Source of the DNA: Fibrobacterales bacterium Fibro_02
GTDB taxonomy: Bacteria > Fibrobacterota > Fibrobacteria > Fibrobacterales > Fibrobacteraceae
Length of the DNA: 64,000 nucleotides
Assembly (NCBI GenBank): GCA_001603905.1
Contig: LVAE01000057.1
Span: 1 to 64,000, forward strand
Direction of reading: 5' to 3'
This document shows positions 20,075 to 30,100 of the stretch, piece by piece; position 1 is the stretch's first letter, and the number at the start of each line of letters is the position of its first letter. Both the position numbers and the translations under genes were made by a program. The notes under the pieces were generated by a model, which saw only the letters and a list, made by a program, of their open reading frames with translations, was not told the DNA's origin and did no database searches.

Positions 20075-21286
20075 ATGAGCGACAAGGCAACAAGAATCGG
20101 GTGGATTGACGAATTCAAGGGATTCGTGTTGTTACTCGTCTGTTTATTCCATATCGAACAAGGTTTCTCGAATGTAAGCATGGGAATGTTGCACTTGAGC
20201 GCGCTCCGCATGTCGGCATTTTTCTTCATATCGGGAATACTTTTCAGCACGCGACGTTTTTCCGACTTCAAAAGTTACTTTATCCATAAAACGCGCGTCC
20301 TGCTGATTCCCTATATTTTGCTTTCGTTGCTGTTCCTGGCACTAGATCCCGTTCTATACCACTTTGAATGGTTTCCGCGGGCACCGCGCATGACCATCAT
20401 GAACATCAAGCCCGAAATTGCGGGCGTGTGGGATTACCTCTACTGGAACCTCGCCAAAATTTTCATTGCAGGTAAATCTTCGATCGGATCGGGGCCTCTC
20501 TGGTTCGTGTTCACGCTGTATAGCGTAAGCCTGATGTTTTACGGGGTGCAGAAAATCGCGAAGTTCCTTTTCAAGCAACGTGAAAAGGAGATCCCGGCAC
20601 AAGGCCGGGAAGACACTCTCAAAGCAAAAATCGCTATCGCGGGAGCAGCTATCACAAGCCTTATTGCAGGTTGGCTCCTGTACAAGAATCATATTCGCCT
20701 GCCGCTTGGTATCGAGCGCGACTTGACGGTGCTATTCTTTTTTACGTGTGGTTGGATTTGTCGCGAGCCGATAAAGAATTTATCCGGGTTCCTGCATAAC
20801 AACAATCAAGGTACGGCCCTTCGGCGCTGCTCAGGAGTCTTATTGACAGCAGGCATCGTCCTCATTTCATTCGTTCTCTATGCATTCATAGAAATTCCGG
20901 ATCCGAATTTCAGCATCATGAACAACGACCTTGGAAAGAGTTTGGGAATTTTCCTTGCCAGTTCCTTTTTCGGCATCGCTGGACTTGTCGCCACGTTCAT
21001 ACTTGCAGACAAACTACCGAATATCGCGCCCATACGAATCGCCAAAGGGATTCTGCGAAACATTTCCAGGAACGCGCTCGTAATCCTCGCGGTTCACTGG
21101 TGGATTCTACTAGTTTTGCGGATTGTATTCAAGAGCGAACTTGACAAACCTGGGACGGCCTACCTTTCAGCAATCATCGTTACTGTTGGCGTCACCATCG
21201 CCATCCCGATTTTCAGATGCAAGCTCTACAAGTTGCTCGGGAAAGAAAAAGTAAGCGTTCGCGAGAGTCTGCGCATTCGCGATTAA
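20075..21286 (+). CDS. Acyltransferase family protein (acyltransferase-3 type, membrane)
   Basis: RIGWIDEFKGFVLLLVCLFHIEQGF and multiple TM segments; in-frame ATG at 20042 lies in a repeat, so 20075 preferred. Confidence 0.8.
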   Translation: MSDKATRIGWIDEFKGFVLLLVCLFHIEQGFSNVSMGMLHLSALRMSAFFFISGILFSTRRFSDFKSYFIHKTRVLLIPYILLSLLFLALDPVLYHFEWFPRAPRMTIMNIKPEIAGVWDYLYWNLAKIFIAGKSSIGSGPLWFVFTLYSVSLMFYGVQKIAKFLFKQREKEIPAQGREDTLKAKIAIAGAAITSLIAGWLLYKNHIRLPLGIERDLTVLFFFTCGWICREPIKNLSGFLHNNNQGTALRRCSGVLLTAGIVLISFVLYAFIEIPDPNFSIMNNDLGKSLGIFLASSFFGIAGLVATFILADKLPNIAPIRIAKGILRNISRNALVILAVHWWILLVLRIVFKSELDKPGTAYLSAIIVTVGVTIAIPIFRCKLYKLLGKEKVSVRESLRIRD

Positions 21287-22131
21287 ATTTCCAAGAAGGC
21301 CTTTAAATCGTCCATTCGCTTTTTAGCCATTTCAACGCCATGTTCATAGGATTCGTTCATCTTATCCATATTGGTGTCAAACTGGTCGCACAGCTCAATC
21401 AGCGGACGAACAAGGAACAGGCGGCCTTCCTTTTCAAGCTTCTCAATCTGCACAAACATCTTGTCATAGCGCTTGAGGCGAATCATAAGCGCACGGAACA
21501 AGTCCGGATACTTGCGCTTGTACATCGGATTTAAAATCGCACGGTACTTGCGGAAATCCGTCACCGCTTCACCGGGATAATGCGTCGATATCGCAACAAC
21601 CTTGTCGCAGCCCCTCTCAAATGCGCGTTCAAAGGGAATAGGCACGGTAATGCATCCGTCTGCATAATGTTTCCCTTCAAGGGAGGCCATCGGGAAAATC
21701 ATCGGAAGTGCGCAACTGGCGCTGATCAAATCCAAGAGTCTTTTCTTGTCGGCTTTTTCGGACTTGAATTCGGCGCGTCCCGTTTCGCAGCAAGTGAGGC
21801 CTATTTCAAATTCAGTTCTAGAATTGCAGTAGGCATCAAAATCCAGCGGCATTTCACCGTCGGCGGCGAGGTAGTTGAGCGCATGGAATTCTTTTTGGAT
21901 CCCTATAAACTTGCTCGCCCACTTTTTGCCTTTCTGCAAGCGCGTCGGGAGTACGATAAAGCGGAGGCGCCCCTGCTGACGAGTGATAAAGTTGACGGCA
22001 GCATGAGCACCAGCAGAAACACCGGCTACATAATTAAAATCGATGCCACCTTCTTCAAGCCAAGTGTCAATCACTCCAGCACTGAACATTGTCTGGCGAG
22101 ACCCGCCTTCTAACACAAGCCCCGTTTTCAC
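21283..22131 (-). CDS. Patatin-like phospholipase family protein
   Basis: KTGLVLEGGSRQTMFSAGVIDTW...GVSAGAHAAVN (GxSxG), DGCITVPIPFERA; GTG start overlapping upstream stop (GTGA). Confidence 0.88.
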   Translation of the reverse strand: MKTGLVLEGGSRQTMFSAGVIDTWLEEGGIDFNYVAGVSAGAHAAVNFITRQQGRLRFIVLPTRLQKGKKWASKFIGIQKEFHALNYLAADGEMPLDFDAYCNSRTEFEIGLTCCETGRAEFKSEKADKKRLLDLISASCALPMIFPMASLEGKHYADGCITVPIPFERAFERGCDKVVAISTHYPGEAVTDFRKYRAILNPMYKRKYPDLFRALMIRLKRYDKMFVQIEKLEKEGRLFLVRPLIELCDQFDTNMDKMNESYEHGVEMAKKRMDDLKAFLEI

Positions 22132-22832
22132 TCCACAACCTCCTCTGGAGTTTCGGCCGCTACCGGCAACACCGGGACATCGGCCACACCTAGCGCACGC
22201 TGTTTCAAGCCCCAAACCTTCTGCCTGAAGTATTCACTGCGTTCAGCCAAATGCTTTGACGAAGGAATCCCCTTGACGCGTTCAATCTTTTCGGGTTCAG
22301 CAACTACCACGTGGGTTCGATGTCCGAACTTATAAATTCCGTCAAGTCCCACCGAAAGAACCGGGGCGCCCGTACTACGCGCAAGGAAAGCGAATCCCGT
22401 CTTGAACTCGTTCAACAAACCGTCGTAGCGACACTTGCCTTCGGGGAAAATGATAACGGAGTTGCCCTTTTCCAACTCACGTTTCGCAAGCAAGGCCCAT
22501 TCGGTATCCATATTGAAACGGTCGCAAGGAATCACGCACTTTGCACGAGTAAGCGCCCAGCTAAAATGCGGGTCCTCAACCTGGTCCTTTGCCACCACGA
22601 TGCTATGGTTGTAAAAGAACACAGCCAGCATCATGATGGGGTCCAGCATCGAGGTATGATTCGCGATAATGACCGAGGGAGTCTTGAGGTGAGCCGACTT
22701 TACCGTATTCCCCGTCCATTCCACCTTCGGACGGAACCAGGCGAACATAAAAACTCGCACCGTGTAAATCACCACGACGACAACCAGACGCATCAAAATT
22801 TCAAACAACGAATTTTTTTTCTTTGTACTCAC
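22128..22832 (-). CDS. 1-acyl-sn-glycerol-3-phosphate acyltransferase family (PlsC-like)
   Basis: NHTSMLDPIMM (HxxxxD), FPEGKCRYDG. Confidence 0.88.
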   Translation of the reverse strand: MSTKKKNSLFEILMRLVVVVVIYTVRVFMFAWFRPKVEWTGNTVKSAHLKTPSVIIANHTSMLDPIMMLAVFFYNHSIVVAKDQVEDPHFSWALTRAKCVIPCDRFNMDTEWALLAKRELEKGNSVIIFPEGKCRYDGLLNEFKTGFAFLARSTGAPVLSVGLDGIYKFGHRTHVVVAEPEKIERVKGIPSSKHLAERSEYFRQKVWGLKQRALGVADVPVLPVAAETPEEVVE

Positions 22833-22976
22833 TTAACTAAATATAGAAAAGACTTCGTAAGATAAAAATATGCAGGTCAGTCTAAACAAACAAGGATTTC
22901 TATTTTATCGTTTCTCTGACTGATTTTTTTGCAGCGCCATTCGTTGTTGGCAAAAAAAAATGCGACATTGATTAGG

Positions 22977-23663
22977 TCACTTGACTTTTTTTGAACGGCC
23001 GAAACTGCCTAGGGGGTATTTTGCCACTAGGGCCGCGGCCTTGTTGCCCAGGAACTGGATGACCTCTACCATAACGATAATGATAACGACCGATTCAATC
23101 ATCACATCGGTGCGGAATCGCTGGTAGCCATAACGGATGGCAAGGTCGCCAAGGCCTCCCCCGCCAATAGCCCCCGCCATCGCAGAATAGCCAATCAGCG
23201 TAATAATCGTCAAGGTAATACCCGAAATAATTGACGGAAGCGCCTCGGGAATCATCACCTTCCGCACCACCTGCCGCTTGGAAGCGCCCATGGCAACCGC
23301 CGCCTGAATGACACCCTTGTCCACCTCGTTCAACGCGGTCTCGGTAAGGCGCGCAATAAAGGGAGCCGCCGCAACAGAAAGCGGAATGATCGTCGCCTCC
23401 GTCCCAATCGCCGTTCCCAGCACCACGCGCGAAAGCGGGAACATTACAATCATCAGAATCACGAAAGGGAAAGAACGTAGCGTGTTCACGATACGGCTAA
23501 TCAGCTGGTACGGAACAATTTTGGGAGCGATTCCCCGCGGAGACGTCACGAACAGGAAAATGCCCAGCGGGAACCCGAGAAGCACCGCAAACAAAGTCGA
23601 AAAGAAAACCATGACCACGGTTTCCCATGTAGACTGCAACACCAGTTCCGTTATCGGGCTCAT
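22977..23663 (-). CDS. metI: Methionine ABC transporter permease
   Basis: MetI-type permease sequence (LRSFPFVILMIVMFPLSRVVLGTAIG); adjacent to metN/metQ. Confidence 0.92.
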   Translation of the reverse strand: MSPITELVLQSTWETVVMVFFSTLFAVLLGFPLGIFLFVTSPRGIAPKIVPYQLISRIVNTLRSFPFVILMIVMFPLSRVVLGTAIGTEATIIPLSVAAAPFIARLTETALNEVDKGVIQAAVAMGASKRQVVRKVMIPEALPSIISGITLTIITLIGYSAMAGAIGGGGLGDLAIRYGYQRFRTDVMIESVVIIIVMVEVIQFLGNKAAALVAKYPLGSFGRSKKVK

Positions 23664-24469
23664 CTTTTACTCACCTCGTAACCGTTATCCTGCAAATAGG
23701 CGATTGCCGACTCGACAGAAATTTCGCTACGACGAATATTCGAAAGGAACTCGCGGGTAATTTCGTGCTTGGGCGAACGGAACACATCCGACACCGCGCC
23801 TGTCTCTACCACACAGCCCTTGTCGATGACCGCCACGTATTGGCACGCATCCCGCACCACTTCCATCTGGTGCGTAATCATGACCACCGTCAAGTTCATG
23901 TTCGCGTGGATTTTCTTGATCAGGTCCAAGATTTCGTGAGTCGTCTGCGGGTCAAGCGCACTCGTCGCCTCGTCGCAAAAAAGAATGTTCGGCCTCGGAG
24001 CCAGGGCGCGCGCAATTGCCACGCGCTGCTTTTGACCGCCCGAAAGCGTTGCGATCGGAGACTTTTCGCGGTCTTCGAGTCCCACAAGCGCAAGCATTTC
24101 GTGAACGCGCTCATCGATATCGCGACGATTCCAGCCCGCAAGTTCCAGCGGGAAAGCCACATTCTTGCCCGCCGTACGCGAACTGAACAGGTTGAAGTTC
24201 TGGAAAATCATCCCGATTTCGAGCCTGCGGCGGTTCAGTTCCTTTTTAGGCAAATGGTCTACGCGGACTCCGTCGTAATAGACCTCGCCCTGGTCGGGAG
24301 TTTCTAGCAAACTCGCAAGCCGCAATAGCGAAGACTTGCCCGCTCCGCTCTTGCCGATAATGCCGATAATCGCATTATCAGGAAAGTCAAGGGAAATATC
24401 CTTGACTGCCGTGACGCTTGCGCGTTTTGTCGTATATGTCTTATTCAGATGTTCGAGCTTAAGCTGCAT
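23660..24469 (-). CDS. metN: Methionine ABC transporter ATP-binding protein
   Basis: Walker A GKSGAGKSSLLR, LSGGQKQRVAIARAL, LFCDEATSALDP. Confidence 0.93.
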   Translation of the reverse strand: MQLKLEHLNKTYTTKRASVTAVKDISLDFPDNAIIGIIGKSGAGKSSLLRLASLLETPDQGEVYYDGVRVDHLPKKELNRRRLEIGMIFQNFNLFSSRTAGKNVAFPLELAGWNRRDIDERVHEMLALVGLEDREKSPIATLSGGQKQRVAIARALAPRPNILFCDEATSALDPQTTHEILDLIKKIHANMNLTVVMITHQMEVVRDACQYVAVIDKGCVVETGAVSDVFRSPKHEITREFLSNIRRSEISVESAIAYLQDNGYEVSKR

Positions 24470-24477
24470 CGCGCAAC

Positions 24478-25281
24478 CTAAAAAACGGGAACCACTTCGC
24501 CCTTGGGGTACTTGCCCTTGATCCAGTTCTTGACCTTTTCGCTCTTGAGCGCATTCACCAAGGCCTGAATCTTTGCTGACTTTTCGTTACCCGCCTTGAC
24601 GGCAACCACATTCACATAAGGCGAGCTCGCATTTTCGACAAACAGGCCGTGAGTCGAAGCGTTAAGCCCCGCCGGAATCGCGTAATTGCCGTTGATGGCC
24701 GCCGCATCGACATCCTGCAAAATGCGCGGGAGCGAAGCCGCCTCCAGTTCCTTGAACTTCAGCTTTTTCGGGTTATCGACAATGTCGATGGGAGTCGCCG
24801 TGATACCCGCCTTGGGGTCAAGCTTGATAAGTCCCGCAGACTGCAGCAAAAGCAAGGCACGGCCTTCGTTGGTGGGGTCGTTCGGAATCGCAATCGTGCC
24901 ACCCTTCTTCAGATCCCTAAGAGACTTCACCTTCTTTTTGGAATCCTTCGACGGATAAAGCGCGAAAGGTTCCACATGGATACCGCCCGCATTCACAAGG
25001 TGCGTCCCCTTTTCCTTATTGAAACTTTCGAGATAAGGCAAGTGCTGGAAATAATTCGCGTCCAGTTCGCCCGATTCCAAAGCCTCGTTCGGTGTAACGT
25101 AGTCGGTAAACTCAACCACCTTGAGTTCGTATCCCGCCTTGGCGAGGTCCTCTTTTACCAGGTTCAAGATAGAAGCATGCGGCTCCGGGGTTGCACCGAC
25201 CTTGATGACTTCGGCAGAAAACGCGGCAGCGGCAGCAATCGCCACAGACAAAATAACCTTGCTGATTTTTACAATATTCAT
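24478..25281 (-). CDS. metQ: MetQ/NlpA substrate-binding protein
   Basis: IKVGATPEPHASIL, EFTDYVTPNEALESGELDANYFQHLPYL. Confidence 0.93.
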   Translation of the reverse strand: MNIVKISKVILSVAIAAAAAFSAEVIKVGATPEPHASILNLVKEDLAKAGYELKVVEFTDYVTPNEALESGELDANYFQHLPYLESFNKEKGTHLVNAGGIHVEPFALYPSKDSKKKVKSLRDLKKGGTIAIPNDPTNEGRALLLLQSAGLIKLDPKAGITATPIDIVDNPKKLKFKELEAASLPRILQDVDAAAINGNYAIPAGLNASTHGLFVENASSPYVNVVAVKAGNEKSAKIQALVNALKSEKVKNWIKGKYPKGEVVPVF

Positions 25282-25395
25282 TTTACTCTCCTATTTTTTG
25301 CACGCGAAAGATAGGATTGGCAAGAGTTATCAGCAAGATATATTTAACTATAGCGTTTTATAGGATTTTTCTATACGTATTTTGTGCAAAACGCT

Positions 25396-25845
25396 TTACG
25401 CTTGTTTCCAATGCTTTAGTTGCGAGAGGTGTTTGTCGAAAAAGGCACGGCGTTCTGCGTCGGAAGTATTGTCGGGATTGGGCATGTGCGAAAGCAGAAA
25501 ATCGAGGAGGACCGACTTGTCATTGTAAACAAACTTACCGTCGGTATAGCACCACTTGCAATAATCTTCGTTGAATTCGCCGCTGGGTTCACGGCTGATC
25601 ATGGAATCTTCGCTGAGAGGCATTCCGCAGCATTGGCAGAAGAGTTGGCGCGGAGCGCCGAGCAACGTGTTGATGGACACGTCGAATTCACGGGAGATGA
25701 CTTTGAGCATTTCGGTATTCGGCTGGGTTTCGCCAGTTTCCCAGCGGCTCACAGCCTGGCGCGTTACATGCAAGCGTTCGGCCATCTGGTCCTGGGTCAG
25801 GTTTTGATTCGAGCGCAACTTAAGCAAAACTTCTCGTACTTCCAT
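25396..25845 (-). CDS. XRE-family HTH regulator with C-terminal zinc-ribbon-like domain
   Basis: LLKLRSNQNLTQDQMAERLHVTRQAVSRWETGETQPN plus CQCCGMPLSED...YCKWCYTDGKF; start at MEVREV preferred. Confidence 0.9.
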   Translation of the reverse strand: MEVREVLLKLRSNQNLTQDQMAERLHVTRQAVSRWETGETQPNTEMLKVISREFDVSINTLLGAPRQLFCQCCGMPLSEDSMISREPSGEFNEDYCKWCYTDGKFVYNDKSVLLDFLLSHMPNPDNTSDAERRAFFDKHLSQLKHWKQA

Positions 25846-26003
25846 AATATTCTCCTTTTGCAAATAAAATATTTTTAATCGTTTATCATTTCTTTTGACG
25901 AGTATAATATAGAACCAAGCTATAGCAAAAGCAAGCAACAGGCTGTTGCTTTTTTACGAGAGACGCGCAACCGAGAAGCGCGCGGCCCCCCGGTCCACAA
26001 ACA

Positions 26004-26042
26004 AAAAAAGGCGACCCCGCACTAGTGCGAGGAGCGCCTTTT
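26004..26042 (-). terminator. Rho-independent terminator downstream of alaS
   Basis: Minus strand: aaaaggcgctcctcgcactagtgcggggtcgccttttttt. Confidence 0.85.
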
Positions 26043-26065
26043 GAAATGGTGATGCTGCGCGTTAT

Positions 26066-28711
26066 TTACGCACCCAGTTTAGCTCTAATCCAGTTGTTGG
26101 CGTTGGCAATAGCACCGGCAATCTTGTCGACTTCCTTGGTGCCGGCCTGAGCGCGGTCCGGGCGTCCACCGCCGCGGCCACCGCAAGCAGCGGCGAGATC
26201 CTTGACCAGGTCGCCGGCCTTGATGCCCTTGGCCTGAACGTTCTTGCCGACCATCACGGCGATGCTTCCGTTGCCTTCGCCCTTGTTCGCAATCACGGCG
26301 ACGCTGTCGGTGTCGAGCTTGTTCTGAACGCCGTCCAGCAAGTCCTTGTACTTGTCTTCGGGCATGTTGAGTTCGCGTACAAACAGGTTCACGCCCATCA
26401 CGTTGATGCCACCGTTCAGGAGGTCGGCAGCAGCGAGGGTCGCAAGTTCAAGCTTCACGGACTGCAGGCTCTTTTCGAGGTTCTGCGTCTTGGCAAAGCT
26501 CTGCTGAATGCGGTCGAGAACTTCGGCATCCTTGCAGCGCAGCTGTTCGCGGAGAGCCGTCAAAATCTGCGTACCGGCACGGAGCAGCGAGAGAGCGCCA
26601 CGGCCAGAGACGGCTTCGATACGGCGCACGCCAGCGGACACGCTAGATTCAGAGATAATCTTCACGAGGCCGATGTTACCGGTGTTCTGCACATGCAAGC
26701 CACCGCAAAGTTCCTTGGAGAATTCTTCGTTTGCACAGCCCATCTTCACGACGCGGACTTCGTCGCCGTACTTTTCGCCGAACAGTGCCATGGCACCGCT
26801 GGCCTTCGCTTCATCGACGCCCATCACCTGGGTGTTGACCGGCAGGCATTCCATCACCTTCGCGTTCACGATGTCTTCGACCTTCTGGATTTCTTCGGCG
26901 GTCATCGCGTTGAAGTGGCTGAAATCGAAGCGGAGGAGTTCGTTCGAAACGAAGCTACCCTGCTGCTGCACGTGAGTACCGAGCACCTGGCGAAGAGCGG
27001 CCTGGAGCAAGTGCGTTGCGGAGTGGTTCTTGCGGATGTCATTACGGCGTTCGTTATCGACGGTTGCCATGAACACGGCGCCCATCGTCTTTTCGTTTGC
27101 CGTACCCTTCTTCACCTTACCGCGGCAGAGGGCCGTATCGTTCACCTTCACGGTGTCGAACACGTCAATTTCGAGGTCGCCAGAAACGAGCGTACCCTTG
27201 TCGCCGACCTGGCCACCCATTTCGGCGTAGAACGGAGAGGTTTCGAGCACGATGCTGAGCACGCCCTTGTCTTCGCGCCAACGCACAACCTTCGTTTCGC
27301 AAGCGGAGAGTTCATAGCCCACGAACTTGGTGCTTTCTTCGCTGTACTGCGTCCAGCCTTCGGTACCCATCGTATTGATGCCCTGCTTCATGTTGGCGCG
27401 GGCGCGGGCCTTCTGTTCTTCCATGCACTTGTTGTAGCCTTCTTCGTCAATCGTAAGGCCCTTTTCTTCGGCGAGAATACCGGTGAGGTCCGGCGGGAAT
27501 CCGTAGGTATCGTAAAGCAGGAACACCTTGTCACCCGGCACGGTCTTTGCGTCACCGAGTTCAGCCACGATGCCGGCAAAGCGTTCGAGACCGGCGTCGA
27601 GCGTGCGGATGAAGCTTTCTTCTTCGCTCTTGATGACGCTTGCCACGAATTCCTTGCGTTCGCGGATTTCCGGGAAGGCATCGCCCATCGTGTCGGCAAG
27701 CACCTGCACGAGCTGGCAAATGAACGGTTTCTTCTGACCGAGCAGGCGGGCAAAGCGGCTGGCGCGGCGGAGGATGCGGCGGAGCACATAGCCACGGCCT
27801 TCGTTGCTCGGCAAAGCGCCGTCGGCAATAGCGAAGGAGATTGCGCGGATGTGGTCGGCAATCACGCGGTGCGGAGTACCGGCTTCACCGTCGTTGTAAG
27901 GCACGCCACTGAGTTCAGCGATTTTAGCGATAATCGGGGTGAACACGTCGGTGTCGTAGTTGCTGGTCTTGCCCTGAAGAATAGCGCAGATACGTTCGAA
28001 GCCCATACCGGTATCAACGTTCTTGGCCTTCAGCGGAATCAGGGAGCCATCGCTCACGCGTTCGTACTGCATGAACACGTTATTCCAAATTTCAATATAG
28101 CGGTCGTTTTCGCCGTTCACGCCCTTGATGGGGTCCTTGAACGTTTCGGCCTGCGTAGCGAGGTCGCCGCGGTCGTAATGGATTTCGGAGCAGGGGCCGC
28201 ACGGACCGGTGTCGCCCATTTCCCAGAAGTTGGAGTGAGCATCAAAGCGCATGATGCGGTCATCCGGAAGACCGGACACGTCCTTCCAAATCTGCCAGGC
28301 TTCGTCATCATCCTGATAGACAGTTGCGAAGAGACGTTCCTTCGGGAGCTTCCACACTTCGGTCAGGAGTTCCCATGCCCAGGCGATGGCTTCTTTCTTG
28401 TAGTAGTCACCGAAGCTCCAGTTACCGAGCATTTCGAAGAAGGTGTGGTGGTAGTTGTCGCGGCCCACCACGTCGAGGTCGTTGTGCTTACCGGACACGC
28501 GGAGGCACTTCTGGCTGTTGCATACGCGCTTCCAGCCCTTCGGATTGTCGCCCAGGAAGATAGCCTTGAACTGGTTCATGCCCGCGTTCGTGAACATGAG
28601 CGTCGGGTCGTCATGCGGAACCACCGGCGAAGAACGCACAAAGAGGTGGCCCTTGGATTCGAAGAACTTGATAAAGGATTCGCGCACTTGCGCAGAAGTC
28701 ATAGTAGGCAT
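26066..28711 (-). CDS. alaS: Alanyl-tRNA synthetase
   Basis: TSAQVRESFIKFFESKGHLFVRSSPVVPHDDPTLMFTNAGMNQFK; CGGRGGGRPDRAQAG. Confidence 0.98.
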   Translation of the reverse strand: MPTMTSAQVRESFIKFFESKGHLFVRSSPVVPHDDPTLMFTNAGMNQFKAIFLGDNPKGWKRVCNSQKCLRVSGKHNDLDVVGRDNYHHTFFEMLGNWSFGDYYKKEAIAWAWELLTEVWKLPKERLFATVYQDDDEAWQIWKDVSGLPDDRIMRFDAHSNFWEMGDTGPCGPCSEIHYDRGDLATQAETFKDPIKGVNGENDRYIEIWNNVFMQYERVSDGSLIPLKAKNVDTGMGFERICAILQGKTSNYDTDVFTPIIAKIAELSGVPYNDGEAGTPHRVIADHIRAISFAIADGALPSNEGRGYVLRRILRRASRFARLLGQKKPFICQLVQVLADTMGDAFPEIRERKEFVASVIKSEEESFIRTLDAGLERFAGIVAELGDAKTVPGDKVFLLYDTYGFPPDLTGILAEEKGLTIDEEGYNKCMEEQKARARANMKQGINTMGTEGWTQYSEESTKFVGYELSACETKVVRWREDKGVLSIVLETSPFYAEMGGQVGDKGTLVSGDLEIDVFDTVKVNDTALCRGKVKKGTANEKTMGAVFMATVDNERRNDIRKNHSATHLLQAALRQVLGTHVQQQGSFVSNELLRFDFSHFNAMTAEEIQKVEDIVNAKVMECLPVNTQVMGVDEAKASGAMALFGEKYGDEVRVVKMGCANEEFSKELCGGLHVQNTGNIGLVKIISESSVSAGVRRIEAVSGRGALSLLRAGTQILTALREQLRCKDAEVLDRIQQSFAKTQNLEKSLQSVKLELATLAAADLLNGGINVMGVNLFVRELNMPEDKYKDLLDGVQNKLDTDSVAVIANKGEGNGSIAVMVGKNVQAKGIKAGDLVKDLAAACGGRGGGRPDRAQAGTKEVDKIAGAIANANNWIRAKLGA

Positions 28712-28760
28712 AATGTGTCCCTTTTAATTTTTTTCGGGGAACAATATAGAAAAATGCCGA

Positions 28761-29321
28761 CTATATCACCTTCGCCTTTTTAGGGTTGGTGAGGTTTTTC
28801 ACCTCTTTCAGAAGTTTTTCCGGGCCTACTTTCTTATATGCCAGTTTTAGGATTTCAGCCGCGGCCATCGCATCGTCCAGCGCACGATGATGGTTAAATT
28901 CAGGCAACTCCAGCGACTGCGTTAATTTGTGCAAACTATAGCTCGGGAGCCCCGGAAAAAAACGACGCGACACCTTCACGGTGCAAAGTCTCGGAGGGTC
29001 AATCTTGATACAGCAACGGCGAAGTTCCGTACGCATGAACTTGATATCGTACTGCACATTATGTGCCACGAAAATACGATCCTGCAGGAGCTCCGACACT
29101 TCTTCGGCAATCGAGGCAAACTGTGGCTTTCCATGGACCATTTCATCCGTGATGCCCGTCAGGTTCTGCACGAAGGGCTGAATCGGCATACCGGGATCAA
29201 TCAAAGCCGAATAAGTCTTCACGACTTCGCAATCGTCGAGCAAGACAATGCCGACTTCAGTGATACGCCCTTCTTCGGCCGTACCACCCGTCGTTTCAAG
29301 ATCTACAACCGCGAATTTCAT
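28761..29321 (-). CDS. 3'-5' exonuclease (DnaQ/PolC epsilon-like)
   Basis: FAVVDLETTGG...GRITEVGIV...FVAHNVQYDIKFM...HHRALDDAMA (DEDDh). Confidence 0.9.
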   Translation of the reverse strand: MKFAVVDLETTGGTAEEGRITEVGIVLLDDCEVVKTYSALIDPGMPIQPFVQNLTGITDEMVHGKPQFASIAEEVSELLQDRIFVAHNVQYDIKFMRTELRRCCIKIDPPRLCTVKVSRRFFPGLPSYSLHKLTQSLELPEFNHHRALDDAMAAAEILKLAYKKVGPEKLLKEVKNLTNPKKAKVI

Positions 29322-29950
29322 TTTACCGGGATATCAAACTCCAGAGTCTGCTTGGCTGATTCGCTCACAACCTTAGCCTTGAGCACCTTTGACTTGGGCT
29401 TTGCATACAGCGGCACCACCATCAAGTTTGACACCTTACTGCTTTCGACAGTCGGCTTGGCCTCGCTATCGCGCGCCGTCTGCGAAAAAATCGGCTTTTT
29501 GCCCTTGTCATAAATGTAATAAGTCAGCTCTCGCGTAAAGCCTGGCTTAATCTGGCTCGTGGGCACCTGGAAGTACACAACACCACCCTTGGGAACCTTG
29601 CGCAAGCTGTCCCGAATTTCCTCTTCGGTCGCAAGTTCGCCTTCAAGCATCATGCGAACATCTTTCTTAATCTTATCGACACTTTCGTACTGGATTGTAA
29701 TCTGGAACTTGGCGTCTTCGGGAATAGCGCTCGGGCGCACATCGCGAATCTTGGCGTTATTTTGGTAGTATTCCCAGCGGCCGTTATCGTGCAAAAGCAC
29801 CGTCGAGCCATTCGACGTTGTCGCGATAATATCTTCGGCAAAGGAATTCGTTGCGGACAACAATAAAATGATGCCCAAAACCCACAAAAAGCCGAGTCCA
29901 CCACAAAGCCAGAAGTTTAATTTCATTAAAGCCTCAATCCTATGTTCCAT
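29318..29950 (-). CDS. Uncharacterised secreted/membrane-anchored protein
   Basis: N-terminal hydrophobic segment then a short 'LLHDNGRWEYY' motif; 4-bp overlap with the downstream exonuclease gene. Confidence 0.6.
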   Translation of the reverse strand: MEHRIEALMKLNFWLCGGLGFLWVLGIILLLSATNSFAEDIIATTSNGSTVLLHDNGRWEYYQNNAKIRDVRPSAIPEDAKFQITIQYESVDKIKKDVRMMLEGELATEEEIRDSLRKVPKGGVVYFQVPTSQIKPGFTRELTYYIYDKGKKPIFSQTARDSEAKPTVESSKVSNLMVVPLYAKPKSKVLKAKVVSESAKQTLEFDIPVK

Positions 29951-30010
29951 AATATATACGAATCCTTTTTAAAAAGATAAAATGCAAGAAAAAAAGAGTA
30001 TTTTATAAGA

Positions 30011-30047
30011 AACACCCCGGCTCCCTATAAGGAGTCGGGGTTGTTTT
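30011..30047 (-). terminator. Probable terminator downstream of the nfn-like operon
   Basis: aacaccccggctcc-ctataa-ggagtcggggttgtt hairpin. Confidence 0.65.
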
Positions 30048-30100
30048 TAGAACTGGATCCTTCGACTACGTCACTACGTGACTTCGCTCAGGATGACACC

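Noticed and set aside
22977-25395. Possible SAM riboswitch upstream of metNIQ
   Set aside because: No recognisable SAM-I core or terminator/antiterminator seen in the short leader; a covariance-model search would be needed
26693-28783. 696-aa plus-strand ORF opposite alaS
   Set aside because: Antisense to clear alaS; His/Val/Ala-rich translation typical of shadow ORFs
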